Positions 55,484 to 64,000 of a DNA stretch of 64,000 bases are shown in pieces. The stretch covers positions 310,001-374,000 of the forward strand of contig NZ_JAUSVO010000006.1 in the NCBI RefSeq assembly GCF_030814715.1, read 5' to 3'. The notes below the pieces were generated by a model. It had not been told where the DNA came from. It ran no database searches and saw only the letters and a program-made list of their open reading frames with translations. The position numbers and the translations under genes were made by a program. Position 1 is the stretch's first letter. Every line of letters begins with the position of its first letter. Origin of the DNA: Kaistia dalseonensis. GTDB lineage: Bacteria; Pseudomonadota; Alphaproteobacteria; Rhizobiales; Kaistiaceae.

Positions 55484-56497
55484 TCAGAACTTGAACTCTT
55501 CGACGTTCGCCGGCGTCACGATATCGGCCGGTCCGAGCAGCACTTCGCCGCCCTTGCCGACCGTGTAGTCGCCGAGACGCCCGGCCTTGAAGGTCTCGCC
55601 TTCCTTGCCGGTCAGCTTGCACTGGGCCACGGCCTGCGCTGCGAAATAAGTCAGGTAGCCGAGATCCTTGACGTTCCACCAGATGTCCTGGACCGAGCCA
55701 TCCTGGATATACTTCTTGATCAGCGTGGCAGGGGCGAGGCCCGTCAGCTTGATCTTGCCGAGCAGGCCGGCCTGCTCCATGGCGCGCGCCGCGGCCGGAA
55801 GGCCGATGCCGGCGGGAATGATGATGCCCTTCAGATTGGGGAACGCCTGCGCGAGACCCAGCGCCTGCTGCTGGTTGACCTGCTCGCTCTCCTGGCCATA
55901 GGCGACCTGGACGAGCTTCATCTTGGCGTATTTCGGCTCGGCCGCCATCTTCGCCTTCATGAAGTCGATCCAGGCGTTCTGGTTCGTCGCGGTGGGCGTC
56001 GAGGAGAGGATGGCGAACTCGCCATCATAGTCGATGAGCTTGCCCATCGATTCCAGCATCATCTCGGCCAGGCTGTCGCCGGCCGCCTGATTGAGGAAGA
56101 CCGTGCGGGCGGCAGGGGCGACGTCGGAATCGTAGGACACGATCTTGACGCCCTGCTGCATGGCGCGCTTCAGCGCCGGAGCGACGGCATTGGCATCATT
56201 GGCCGAGATGGCGATGACGCCGACCTTCTGCGAGACGAGATTGTTGATGAACTCGATCTGCGCCTCGGCCGTCGCCTGGGACGGAGCCTGCTTGATGGCC
56301 TTGCCGCCGATCTCGGCGGCCGCTTCCTCGGCGCCGGTCTGCGCCACCTGGAAATAGGGATCCGTGTCGAGCTTTGGCAGGAAGCCGACGGTGACCGGGC
56401 CGGTCGCGCATTCCTCGGCGCTGGCGACGGATGCGAGCGACGCGACGGCAACGAGGCTACTGGCAAGCAGCAGGGACTTAACGAGATGCGATTTCAT
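55484..56497 (-). CDS. sugar ABC transporter substrate-binding protein (ribose/rhamnose type)
   Basis: The 337-residue protein has a Sec signal peptide (KSLLLASSLVAVASLASVASA, cleavage near residue 27) and a periplasmic-binding-protein type 1 fold: VTVGFLPKLDTDPYFQVAQTGAEEAAAEIGGKAI, INNLVSQKVGVIAISANDANAVAPALKRAMQQGVKIVSYDSDV, and KLTGLAPATLIKKYIQDGSVQDIWW. The sequence is closest in pattern to RhaS/LsrB-type proteins (rhamnose or autoinducer-2), but the ligand is unproven. Start ATG 56497 was chosen by the signal peptide and the GAGGAAGACC ribosome site. Confidence 0.88.
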   Translation of the reverse strand: MKSHLVKSLLLASSLVAVASLASVASAEECATGPVTVGFLPKLDTDPYFQVAQTGAEEAAAEIGGKAIKQAPSQATAEAQIEFINNLVSQKVGVIAISANDANAVAPALKRAMQQGVKIVSYDSDVAPAARTVFLNQAAGDSLAEMMLESMGKLIDYDGEFAILSSTPTATNQNAWIDFMKAKMAAEPKYAKMKLVQVAYGQESEQVNQQQALGLAQAFPNLKGIIIPAGIGLPAAARAMEQAGLLGKIKLTGLAPATLIKKYIQDGSVQDIWWNVKDLGYLTYFAAQAVAQCKLTGKEGETFKAGRLGDYTVGKGGEVLLGPADIVTPANVEEFKF

Positions 56498-56555
56498 GGT
56501 CTTCCTCCTCGGGACTTTCGATCCGGATTGGCTGCATGCAGGCGAGATTCCGGAA

Positions 56556-57569
56556 TTACTCGCCTGTCTTTCGGGAGAGAAACTGGACGCGAAGGCTACC
56601 GAACAGGCGCTCGGCCGCGTTGCTCGCCAGCAGCGAGACGATGAGCAGCAGGCCGATGACGGTGCCCTGGGCATCGCCGCCGATCTGCAGCAAGCCGAGC
56701 ACGTTGCGGATCGTGGCGACCAGAAGCAGAGCCCACAGCACGCCCGTGAGCCGCCCCTTGCCGCCGAAGACGCTGATGCCGCCCAAGAGCGCGATGGTGA
56801 TGACATCGAGCTCGATGCCCAGCGCATTGTTGGCCCGCGCGTTGGAAAGGCGGGCGGCATAGACCATGCCCGCTGCCGCGCAGACGACGCCCGAGGTGAC
56901 GAAGAGCCAGAACACGGTGCGCGCGAGACGGATGCCGGAATAGCGCGCCGTATCGGGATTGCCGCCGATCGCATAGATCCGCCGGCCGACCGGCATCTTC
57001 TGCTGCGCGATGGCGAAGATGGGCGCCAGCACGAGGAACGGCACGATCGTCCAGGGAAGCGGCGTCGGGCCGACCATGTCGATGCCGAAACTCAGGAAGC
57101 TGTCCGGGAAAATGTTGATCGAGCCCGAGCCGAGCAGGATGTAGCCGATGCCCCGGAACAGAGCCATGGTGCCAAGCGTCACCACCAGCGAAGGCAGGCC
57201 AAGTGCCGTCACGAGAACGCCGTTGAACGCGCCGCAGAGCCCGCCTGCCACGAGGGTCAGCGGTATGGCGACGAGGAGCGGCGCACCGGCCTGGACCATC
57301 AGCCCGAAGACGACGCTGGTCAGCGCCAATATGCTGGCGACGGAGAGGTCGATTTCTCGGGCGATGATCAGGAGCACCATCGGCAGGACGATCAGCGCCC
57401 GCTCGGAGACGCCCGCAATGGCCTGCGAGATGTTGAAGGCCGATGCGAAATTCGGCACGAACAGGACGGCATAGGCCAGGACGGCGATCGTCAGGACGGC
57501 CAGGAAATTGTCCCAGTTGGCGAAGCGCGCGACGAAGTCCGGAGCGGTGTCGGAACGGCGGGCCATCAA
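56556..57569 (-). CDS. sugar ABC permease (RbsC family)
   Basis: The 337-residue protein has eight to ten spans and the RbsC motifs: REIDLSVASILALTSVVFGLMV, GGLCGAFNGVLVTALGLPSLVVTLGTMALFRGIGYILLGSG and YAIGGNPDTARYSGI with VFWLFVTSGVVCAAAGMVY, then IALLGGISVFGGKGRLTGVLW. It pairs with the permease half of the fusion protein upstream to form the channel. Its start overlaps the stop of the fusion gene (ATGA), so the two are coupled. Confidence 0.9.
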   Translation of the reverse strand: MMARRSDTAPDFVARFANWDNFLAVLTIAVLAYAVLFVPNFASAFNISQAIAGVSERALIVLPMVLLIIAREIDLSVASILALTSVVFGLMVQAGAPLLVAIPLTLVAGGLCGAFNGVLVTALGLPSLVVTLGTMALFRGIGYILLGSGSINIFPDSFLSFGIDMVGPTPLPWTIVPFLVLAPIFAIAQQKMPVGRRIYAIGGNPDTARYSGIRLARTVFWLFVTSGVVCAAAGMVYAARLSNARANNALGIELDVITIALLGGISVFGGKGRLTGVLWALLLVATIRNVLGLLQIGGDAQGTVIGLLLIVSLLASNAAERLFGSLRVQFLSRKTGE

Positions 57570-60145
57570 TGCGCTCCCTTCCGACTCGCGGCGCCCCGAC
57601 GGGCCACATAGGCATCGATCCCGATCGCGGCCAGGATCACCAGCCCGTAGACGCCCTGCAGCCAGAGCGGATCGACCCGCACCAGCGTCAGTCCATTATT
57701 GATGACAAGTAGCGTCAGCGTGCCGAGCGCGACGCCCAGCACCGTGCCGGAACCGCCACGCACCGCGATGCCGCCCACGACCACGGCGGCGATCACCGTC
57801 AGTTCGAAGCCATAGGCAACGCGTGCATCCACCGTGGCATAGCGCGACGCCCAGAGCGCGCCGTCGAAGCCGGCGAGCAAACCGCCGACGGCAAAGGCGA
57901 GCAGCACGCGAGCCCGGACGGGAATGCCGATGAGCTGCGCGCCGGCGGGGTTGGAGCCGATCGCATAGAGTTCCCGCCCGATCACCGTGGATCGGAGCGC
58001 CCAGGCGATGACCAGAAGCGTCGCGACCGCGATGATCAGCACGGCGGGGATGCCGAACAGGTTGGCGCTGGTCATGTCCAGCCAGGACTGCGGAACCTGA
58101 TCGGCGCTGATCTGCTGCCCGCCCGCCCAGAGGCTGTTCAAGCCGCGGAAGATGGTCATGGTGCCAAGAGTCACCACGATGGCGGGTACCTTGCCGTAAG
58201 TGACGACGAAGCCGTTCACGAGGCCCGCCAGCAGTCCGATGCCGCAGGCGAGTAGCACGCCGCCGACGACGCCGAGTTCAGGGTGGAGATGCAATGTCGA
58301 CGCCGCGCCATAGGCGGCAAGGCCGATCACGGCGGCGACCGAGAGATCGATATTGCGCGTGATGATCACCAGCATCTGGCCGACTGCGACGGTCATGAGC
58401 AAGCCGGCATCCATGGCGAGCGCGGAAAGATTGGCGCCGCTCAGCATGCGCGGATTGAGGATCGAAACGGGGATGACGACGGCGGCAATCGCCGCGACGA
58501 GGCCGAATTCGCGCCGGGCAAAGAGGCGCGGCAAGGCAAGGCCGGGATTTTCTGGCGTGAAGACCTGCGATTCCGCCCCCACAGCGGGACGCATCGCATC
58601 GCGCTCCGCCTCGCCGGCGTCCGTCGCAGCACTGATGACCTTTTCCTGCGTCGCCTCGTCCCGGTCGAACCGCGCGCTGATCCGGCCCTCGCGCAGCACG
58701 ATCATCCGGTCGCACATGCCGAGCAGTTCCGGCAGTTCGGACGAGATCAGGATGATGGCGAGCCCCTGAGAGGCGAGATCGGCGATCATGGCATGGACGT
58801 CGGCCTTGGCCTGGACGTCGATGCCCTGCGTCGGCTCATCGAGGATCAGCACGCGCGGCTGCGTGGCGAGCCATTTGGAGAGGACGACCTTCTGCTGGTT
58901 GCCGCCCGACAGCGTACTGACCGGCTGGTCGTAGGAATGAAACCGCAACCGCAGCCGGTCGAGAAAGGGCTTGGCGAAGGCGAGTTCGTTGGAGCGGGAG
59001 ACCAGTCCGCCGTGGGTCGCTTCATCGAGCACGGTCAGCGAATTATTGGCGAGGATCGAGAAATCCATGACCAGGCTCTGCCCGATCCGGTCCTCCGACA
59101 CATAGGCAATGCCGCGATCCATCGCGTCGCGGGCGGAAGCGAAGCGGACATCCGCGCCATCCAGCGTCATCGTGCCGGCCGTGGGCTGGTCGATGCCGAA
59201 CAGAACGCGCGCGATCTCCGTGCGTCCGCTGCCGACCAGGCCGCCAAAACCGAGGATTTCGCCGGCGCGAAGCTCGAAGGACACATCCTCGAAGGCCCCG
59301 TCGCGCGACAGGCCCTTCACGCTCATCAGGACCGCCGCTTCCGTCGGCTCATGATGCGGATAGAGGCCGTCGAGCGAGCGTCCGACCATCATCTGGACGG
59401 CTCTCTCGCGTGTCAGTTCCTGGGCGCGCTCGACGCCGACGAGATGCCCGTCGCGCAGGACCGCGATCCGGTCGGCGACGCGGTAGATCTCGTCCATGCG
59501 GTGTCCGACGAACATCATGGCGACGCCATGGCCGCGCAGATTATTGACCACCGCAAAGAGCCGCTCGACCTCGCGCTGCGAGAGCGCCGCCGTCGGCTCG
59601 TCCATGATCAGCACGCGGGCATCGAGCGACAAAGCGCGCGCAATTTCGACCAACTGCTGCTCGGAGGTCCTCAGCCGCGACAGCGGCGCGTCTATATCGG
59701 CATGCAGGCCGACGAGTTGCAGCAGCCGCTGCGCTTCACTGCGCATGCGAGCCCGATCGATCCGCCAGGAGGACCGCGGACCGGCCTGGCCGATGAAAAG
59801 GTTCTCGCCGACGCTCAGATCCGGAAAGAGGCCCGGATGCTGATGCATGACGGCAATGCCGGCGCGCTGCGCCTGGAGCGGGGAGGAAAACGCGACCGGC
59901 TCGCCGCCAACCACGACCTTGCCGATATCGGGACGATAGACGCCGGCGAGCAGCTTGACGCAAGTGCTCTTGCCCGCACCGTTCTCTCCCAAGAGCGCCA
60001 GGACCTCGCCCGCCCGCAATTCGATCGATACGTCGGAAATGGCGACCGTGCCGCCGAAGATCTTGGTGGCGCCGGAAAGGGAGGCAACGACCTCACCCTG
60101 CTTTTCGGAGCTTTCGGCAACGGCCATGTTGGAACGCTCAAGCAT
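57566..60145 (-). CDS. sugar ABC transporter: tandem ATPase fused to a permease
   Basis: The 859-residue protein carries two RbsA-type nucleotide-binding domains and then a full RbsC-type permease. ATPase 1 has Walker [10 protein letters not shown] (near residue 53) and [11 protein letters not shown]; ATPase 2 has the degenerate loop [12 protein letters not shown], then [14 protein letters not shown] and [11 protein letters not shown]. From about residue 540 the chain becomes membrane-spanning ([72 protein letters not shown]). Normally these are separate RbsA and RbsC proteins. Met 7 (60127) is an alternative start. Confidence 0.92.
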   Translation of the reverse strand: MLERSNMAVAESSEKQGEVVASLSGATKIFGGTVAISDVSIELRAGEVLALLGENGAGKSTCVKLLAGVYRPDIGKVVVGGEPVAFSSPLQAQRAGIAVMHQHPGLFPDLSVGENLFIGQAGPRSSWRIDRARMRSEAQRLLQLVGLHADIDAPLSRLRTSEQQLVEIARALSLDARVLIMDEPTAALSQREVERLFAVVNNLRGHGVAMMFVGHRMDEIYRVADRIAVLRDGHLVGVERAQELTRERAVQMMVGRSLDGLYPHHEPTEAAVLMSVKGLSRDGAFEDVSFELRAGEILGFGGLVGSGRTEIARVLFGIDQPTAGTMTLDGADVRFASARDAMDRGIAYVSEDRIGQSLVMDFSILANNSLTVLDEATHGGLVSRSNELAFAKPFLDRLRLRFHSYDQPVSTLSGGNQQKVVLSKWLATQPRVLILDEPTQGIDVQAKADVHAMIADLASQGLAIILISSELPELLGMCDRMIVLREGRISARFDRDEATQEKVISAATDAGEAERDAMRPAVGAESQVFTPENPGLALPRLFARREFGLVAAIAAVVIPVSILNPRMLSGANLSALAMDAGLLMTVAVGQMLVIITRNIDLSVAAVIGLAAYGAASTLHLHPELGVVGGVLLACGIGLLAGLVNGFVVTYGKVPAIVVTLGTMTIFRGLNSLWAGGQQISADQVPQSWLDMTSANLFGIPAVLIIAVATLLVIAWALRSTVIGRELYAIGSNPAGAQLIGIPVRARVLLAFAVGGLLAGFDGALWASRYATVDARVAYGFELTVIAAVVVGGIAVRGGSGTVLGVALGTLTLLVINNGLTLVRVDPLWLQGVYGLVILAAIGIDAYVARRGAASRKGAH

Positions 60146-60559
60146 GACGAGCCCGTGGGCTCGCCCATGCAGGCGACGACGCCGTAGCCCTGCGGCTCCG
60201 AACCCGTGAATGAATCATTCCTCACCTCGTTCCGGAGCGTCCGACGAACGGATCCGCCACCGACGGCATGGCAGCCCTCGCCGCGACGCGGCGCCAGGCC
60301 CCAGCTTCATCGGCTGCATCGGATCGGTTCGCCGCCTCCTCCCATGGAGACGCTTGCCTCGACTACTTAAAGCAAATTACTATAATCATGAGATTGCATC
60401 GTCAAGGCCCCGATCGCCTGTCCGGAGTGAGGTGCTGTGCACGGTGGCACGCGAGGCTACATGGCGGCGTGAGCCGGGCTCAGCGATGAGGCTGGCAACG
60501 CGGAAAAACTAGGCTATTAAAGCAGACTGCTTGAACGATTGAATGTGCGGGGGAAATCC
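60146..60559. promoter_or_regulatory. divergent region with two TTAAAGCA repeats
   Basis: This 414-bp region separates the importer operon from the ROK regulator. TTAAAGCA occurs at 60367-60374 and again at 60517-60524, the first within CTACTTAAAGCAAATTAC and the second within CTATTAAAGCAGACTGC. ROK regulators bind A/T-rich repeats, so both are candidate operators. A perfect -10 hexamer TATAAT lies at 60381-60386 on the plus strand, without a well-spaced -35. The G+C-rich remainder shows nothing recognisable. Confidence 0.45.
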
Positions 60560-61795
60560 ATGGCCGGCAAGGGTAGCAATTCGGTGCACCTGCGCCATTA
60601 CAATGAGCGCGTCGTACTCGACGCGATCCGCCGCTTTGGTCAGGCCTCGAAGGCGGAGGTGGCGCGGTTCGCCCATCTGACGCCGCCGGCTGTCGCCGCG
60701 ATCATCGACGCCCTGGTCGCCGGCGGCTATGTCGTCGAAAACGGCAAGCGTTTCGGCGGCAAGGGACAGCCTTCCGCCATGTATGGCCTGGCGCGCGACG
60801 GGGCCTATTCGATCGGCCTCCATATCGGCCGCCGCGCGATGGACGCGATCCTGATCGATTTTGCCGGCCACACCTGCGCCTTCGAAACCCATGACTACGA
60901 CCATCCCGATCCCGAGACGATCCGGCGGATCGGTAGCGCCGCGATCACGCGATTTCGCGCCCAACTCGGGCCGGACATCGCCGCCCGCCTGGTCGGCATC
61001 GGCATCTCCGCCCCCTATTTCATCGGCGGCTGGGATGAGGAACTGGGCTTTCCGCGCGGCGTCCAGGAGGAGTGGCGCGCCGTGGATTTGCGGTCGCATT
61101 TCCTGGAGACCCAAGGACTGGCCGTCATGATCGAGAACGATGCTTCGGCGGCCGCCGTGGCGGAACTCGTCTTTGGCGTCGGCAAGCAATATTCCGACTT
61201 CCTGCATATCTCCCTCAGCACTTTCGTCGGCGGTGGCCTCGTCCTCAATGGAACGCTGCAGACCGGACCAAACGGCAACACGGCAGCATTCGGCCCCTTC
61301 CCCGTGACCTATTCCAATCTCGCCTCCGTTCCGAAGCCCGCGGGTAAGTTCGAGGTGCTGCTGCACCGGGCCTCGATCTACACGCTGGTCGCCCATCTGC
61401 GCTTCAACGGCTTCCAGATCACGCGCGTACGCGACCTCGAGCCCATGCCGGCACAGGCGCGGGCACTGGTCTCGGAATGGCAGGACGACTGCGCCGATGC
61501 ACTCGCCCAGGCGATCATCGGCAGCATCGCCCTGGTCGATCTGGAAGCCATCGTCATCGACGGCCTCCTGCCCCCATCGGTCCTCATCGAGACCGTCACG
61601 AAGGTGCGGGCCGCCTTTGCCCAGATGCTGCCGCCCGGCCTGATCGCACCCACGATCCTCGCCGGATCGATCGGCGCCCGAGGCTCCGCGCTCGGAGCCA
61701 GCCTGCTGCCGATCTACTCGATGTTCGGACCTGACACCGGAGTGTTGATGAAGAAGGGCAGCGACAAGAAGCCACTCATGGTTGGGTCAGCGTGA
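60560..61795 (+). CDS. ROK-family transcriptional regulator
   Basis: The 411-residue protein has an N-terminal winged helix (RHYNERVVLDAIRRFGQASKAEVARFAHLTPPAVAAIIDALVAGGYVVENG, residues about 12-62) and a C-terminal ROK sugar-kinase-like domain (SIGLHIGRRAMDAILIDFAG; MIENDASAAAVAELVFGVG; LSTFVGGGLVLNGTLQTGPNG). The canonical zinc-binding Cys cluster is absent. It is a NagC/XylR-like repressor, probably of the divergent importer. GGGGGA lies seven bases before ATG 60560; the upstream TTG start is less likely. Confidence 0.88.
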   Translation: MAGKGSNSVHLRHYNERVVLDAIRRFGQASKAEVARFAHLTPPAVAAIIDALVAGGYVVENGKRFGGKGQPSAMYGLARDGAYSIGLHIGRRAMDAILIDFAGHTCAFETHDYDHPDPETIRRIGSAAITRFRAQLGPDIAARLVGIGISAPYFIGGWDEELGFPRGVQEEWRAVDLRSHFLETQGLAVMIENDASAAAVAELVFGVGKQYSDFLHISLSTFVGGGLVLNGTLQTGPNGNTAAFGPFPVTYSNLASVPKPAGKFEVLLHRASIYTLVAHLRFNGFQITRVRDLEPMPAQARALVSEWQDDCADALAQAIIGSIALVDLEAIVIDGLLPPSVLIETVTKVRAAFAQMLPPGLIAPTILAGSIGARGSALGASLLPIYSMFGPDTGVLMKKGSDKKPLMVGSA

Positions 61796-61883
61796 GGCCG
61801 GCCCTCCCACCACAGGGGAATCAGCTCCGAACGAAAATAGGAATCCTCAACATGAGCCAGCCGCCGAGGCCGGCGGTATTACT

Positions 61884-62880
61884 TCAACGTTCATGAACAC
61901 CAGCGACAAAATCAGCCGTTCGCTTCAGCGCCTCAGCATTGTGGAAAATGCCAAAATGCGTGGTCTGCGCAAGGACTTCTGCGCCACCCCGGTAGCCAGC
62001 GCCCTTCAACAGACCGAGCAGCGCGGCGCTGTCGACGGCTTCATCGCTGTCGCCGACGAGCACGAGCGAACTAGAGGGCATCGCCTTCACGTCTGACGCG
62101 TAGTCGTTACGAGGATGATAAGTGACATTGAGCCGCCACGAATAGGCAAGTGTCTCGGTCCCGTCCCATGCGCTGGCGGGCTTGTTGAAGGCGATGATCG
62201 GAAGTCCATCGAACCCGCGCACACCGATGAAATTCAGCGTCACGAGTCCCAAGATGCGGGGCAGATTGATGACGTTCCACCCGCCTGCATTCCCGCCACG
62301 CACGGCCGCTGTGCGCGGAATGATCGGAGCCAGGGCGATATAGCCCGCAATGGCCTCCAGCTTCGGACCATCCCCTCCTGCAAAACGCAGTACGAAGCCG
62401 CCGCCGCTCGAATACCCTCCCAAGATGATGGGCCCCTTGTGGCCCTGCTTACGAAGTTCCCTTATGAGGTCGACGATGTCGTCCTCGCACTGGCCGATGT
62501 ATTCGATGTCGCCCCTGCGTCGCCCTGAGAAATAGTGCCCCCGCAGGTACGGTAGGACGACCTTGGCGGCTCCTGCCGCGCTGACATATGTCGCCAGTTC
62601 GTCATAGCCGCCGCCGTGGTAGGAGGAACCATGGATGAAGATCAGGATCCGTTCGCTTGCTGCATCATGAAACCTGTAAGCGAGCGCCTCGCCATCACGC
62701 GCGGTACTGCTGCAACGGTGGCAGCTCCACGGGGCTCTTCTCCCGCTCTCCAGAAAAGCCGAAGACATCAGTCTCGGGAGGCATTGGCGGAAAGGGCAGC
62801 GCAATCGACACGATTGCGGCGATCAGGCAGGCGATCCCGAGGGCGATCAGAATGACGAATCCACGAAACAGTTGGCGCAA
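61884..62880 (-). pseudogene. alpha/beta-hydrolase with N-terminal membrane anchor, frameshifted
   Basis: Two frames make one protein. Bases 62880-62695 encode MRQLFRGFVILIALGIACLI with a membrane anchor and end LQQYRA-stop; a shift near 62696-62704 leads to RDGEALAYRFHDAASERILIFIHGSSYHGGGYDELATYV, then GGYSSGGGFVLRF (nucleophile Ser) and THFGIFHNAEALKR (catalytic His). The break lies in a CGCGCG run: a loss of two bases, or gain of one, explains it. It would be a serine hydrolase facing the periplasm. A sequencing error cannot be excluded. Confidence 0.7.
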
Positions 62881-63209
62881 TGTGTCTGCTCCGCAAGTGA
62901 AGTCGGATTCGAATGAATCCGCAGCAAGTTCCTGGTCCTGGTCGCTATGCGGCGGAGCCTTGGCGGGCCAGCGTTCGATGGACGGCTGATCTTGAGACAG
63001 TGAAAACCTCGGCCACTATCTATGCAGGTATTGTAGTTCGAGCGACAGGCCAGGGACATGGGGCGATCCAGCCATGTTCCTCGAGATGATCGGCCGCGGC
63101 AACTGCGTCCAATGCCGATCCGCGTGAGGCTGCAGCCAAAAACGACGGGAGCCATGATGTCCGTGGATATTGTCCGGCGGTTCCGGCGAACGCCTCCTCG
63201 GTTGCCGCG
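62881..63209. other. stretch without a recognised gene
   Basis: About 330 bp between the hydrolase remnant and the IstA remnant. Short open frames occur, but none has a ribosome site or a familiar motif. No repeat was seen. It may contain decayed insertion-sequence DNA. Confidence 0.4.
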
Positions 63210-63395
63210 TCAATTCGGCTTCGCCGCCGGCTCCATGCGCGTGTAATCCGGCGGCAACGAGAACTGGCATATATTCGCCACTGTCTCCCGGCTCAACCCG
63301 AAAGCCCGCGCCGCCGCTCGTTGGCTGCGACCCTCAACAAACACGAAGCGCCGAACGGCAGCATAGCTCTCGAGGCTGTGTGAAAACTCGGTCAT
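63210..63395 (-). pseudogene. IS21-family IstA transposase, N-terminal remnant
   Basis: The 61-residue frame contains ESYAAVRRFVFVEGRSQRAA followed by ARAFGLSRETVANICQFSLPPDYTRMEP, the helix-turn-helix start of an IS21 IstA transposase. A full IstA is 300-500 residues, so only the beginning survives before a stop. The first ten residues (MTEFSHSLES) overlap the end of the inverted-repeat element at 63372, so the original start may have been replaced. No IstB partner is visible. Confidence 0.65.
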
Positions 63396-63572
63396 CCTAA
63401 ATATCGTTAGAACGCCATTCTACCGGCGTGTCACGAACGCCGAGATTTCGCGGGTTTGATGCGAAATCCTCAGCTCGGATGTCCTGCTGAGGCAAAACAG
63501 CGCTGAAGCTTTCACCTTGGAAGGAAAAGTTTTCTAATCGGCGTATTTATCGCGGAGTTCTCACACAGCCTC
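63372..63572. mobile_element. 201-bp non-autonomous element with 17-bp inverted ends
   Basis: GAGGCTGTGTGAAAACT at 63372-63388 and AGTTCTCACACAGCCTC at 63556-63572 are inverted repeats with one mismatch. The GGCTGTGTGA start is common among insertion sequences. Only 167 bp lie between, with no transposase frame, so this is an internally deleted IS or MITE. Its left end overlaps the IstA remnant, suggesting insertion into or beside an older IS21. Confidence 0.65.
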
Positions 63573-63748
63573 CTCTCCAAGGCAAACATCACCGGCCGCT
63601 CCCAAAAGGGAGCAGCCCAACCAATGGCCGGATTTTACTCCGCCACGCTCAGCAAAGCACCGGCGCTACCGTGGCCCGTTTTGTCACCGCCATGCACAAG
63701 TCATCTTCTGGATTTGAAAACAATGAGCCCTGAGCCTAGACTCGCCGC

Positions 63749-64000
63749 ATGGGACTATTGACCTTCAGCATCAACGTCACCCTGGACGGCTGCGTCGACC
63801 ACCAGGAGGGAATTGCCGACGACGAGACGCACGCCTTCTTCACCCACCTTATGGATGAGGTCGGAGCAATGCTGTGGGGTCGCGTCACCTACGAATTGAT
63901 GGAGAGCTACTGGCCGGCGGTCGCCCGCGGCGACGAGGAGGCGCCGCCGGCGATACGCGAGTGGGCGGTCAAGCTGGAGGCCAAGCCGAAGTACGTAGTG
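63749..64000 (+). CDS. dihydrofolate-reductase/RibD-like protein, C-terminus outside window
   Basis: The first 84 residues (MGLLTFSINVTLDGCVDHQEG, then HLMDEVGAMLWGRVTYELMESYWPAVAR) match the RibD C-terminal/DHFR-like fold of the YyaP/YwjB group: S-N-x-TLDG near the start and the GRVTYE motif that binds NADPH phosphate. The reading frame is open to the window end. These proteins are NADPH-dependent reductases of unsettled substrate. No strong ribosome site was seen before ATG 63749. Confidence 0.8.
   Translation, partial: MGLLTFSINVTLDGCVDHQEGIADDETHAFFTHLMDEVGAMLWGRVTYELMESYWPAVARGDEEAPPAIREWAVKLEAKPKYVV

Noticed and set aside
58283-60187. 634-codon plus-strand open frame over the ABC fusion gene
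   Set aside because: Antisense to the clearly recognisable ATPase-permease; no family features and no ribosome site.

Overview
The window is a G+C-rich chromosomal segment from an alphaproteobacterium, most likely of the Hyphomicrobiales (Rhizobiales). The basis is an iron-control-element (Irr-type) palindrome in front of a VIT1-ferritin gene of the mbfA type, an inositol locus with rhizobial IolR-type GGAA-N6-TTCC sites and a two-domain IolC-DUF2090 protein, HutC/ROK/RpiR-controlled sugar operons, abundant ABC importers, and palindromic intergenic repeats of a kind common in that order. The genus cannot be read from the sequence.

Layout. 0-9.5 kb is ordinary housekeeping and accessory genes: a cut-off trans-aconitate methyltransferase, an AraC regulator, a hemerythrin-like protein, a MOSC remnant, EttA, a DUF6502-DUF5666 pair behind an inverted repeat, an MFS transporter and a ferredoxin-reductase-like flavoprotein. 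9.6-16.4 kb is an amino-sugar regulon: murQ faces a six-gene operon (BadF-type kinase, HutC regulator, SIS deaminase/isomerase, nagA, ROK kinase, cutC), with copies of TTGGTATC between them. 16.5-28.2 kb is the most unusual part. It holds a sugar-type ABC importer (ATPase, two permeases, binding protein), a biuret-hydrolase-like isochorismatase, a second isochorismatase that has lost its catalytic Lys and Cys, an allophanate-hydrolase-like amidase, an FAD monooxygenase, a questin-oxidase-like protein and a cytosine-deaminase-like amidohydrolase. Together they look like an uptake and breakdown route for a nitrogen-rich compound whose identity is not evident.

28.3-35.4 kb has a second MFS transporter, a FUSC protein, and a carbohydrate locus (SDR dehydrogenase divergent from DeoR regulator, SgcQ/BtpA-family protein, FGGY kinase). 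35.6-41.4 kb covers metal handling: copZ and copA behind back-to-back CueR-type promoters, cueR, then mbfA, and a PAP2 phosphatase. 41.5-50.9 kb is a myo-inositol catabolism locus (iolG, a second Gfo/Idh gene, an RpiR regulator, iolC-DUF2090, iolD, iolE, iolB) decorated with two families of palindromic repeats.

51.4-54 kb looks like a disturbed junction: a tRNA-3'-end-like fragment, an orphan gene of unlike base composition, and a 21-bp tandem repeat array. 54-61.8 kb is a ribose/rhamnose-type ABC importer with an ATPase-permease fusion, a PF07090 amidotransferase-like protein, a P-loop kinase and a divergent ROK regulator. The end of the window is decaying: a frameshifted alpha/beta hydrolase, an IS21 IstA remnant abutting a 201-bp element with 17-bp inverted ends, and the start of a RibD/DHFR-like gene. 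Start sites were chosen by Shine-Dalgarno spacing, overlap and family length; no database search was possible.
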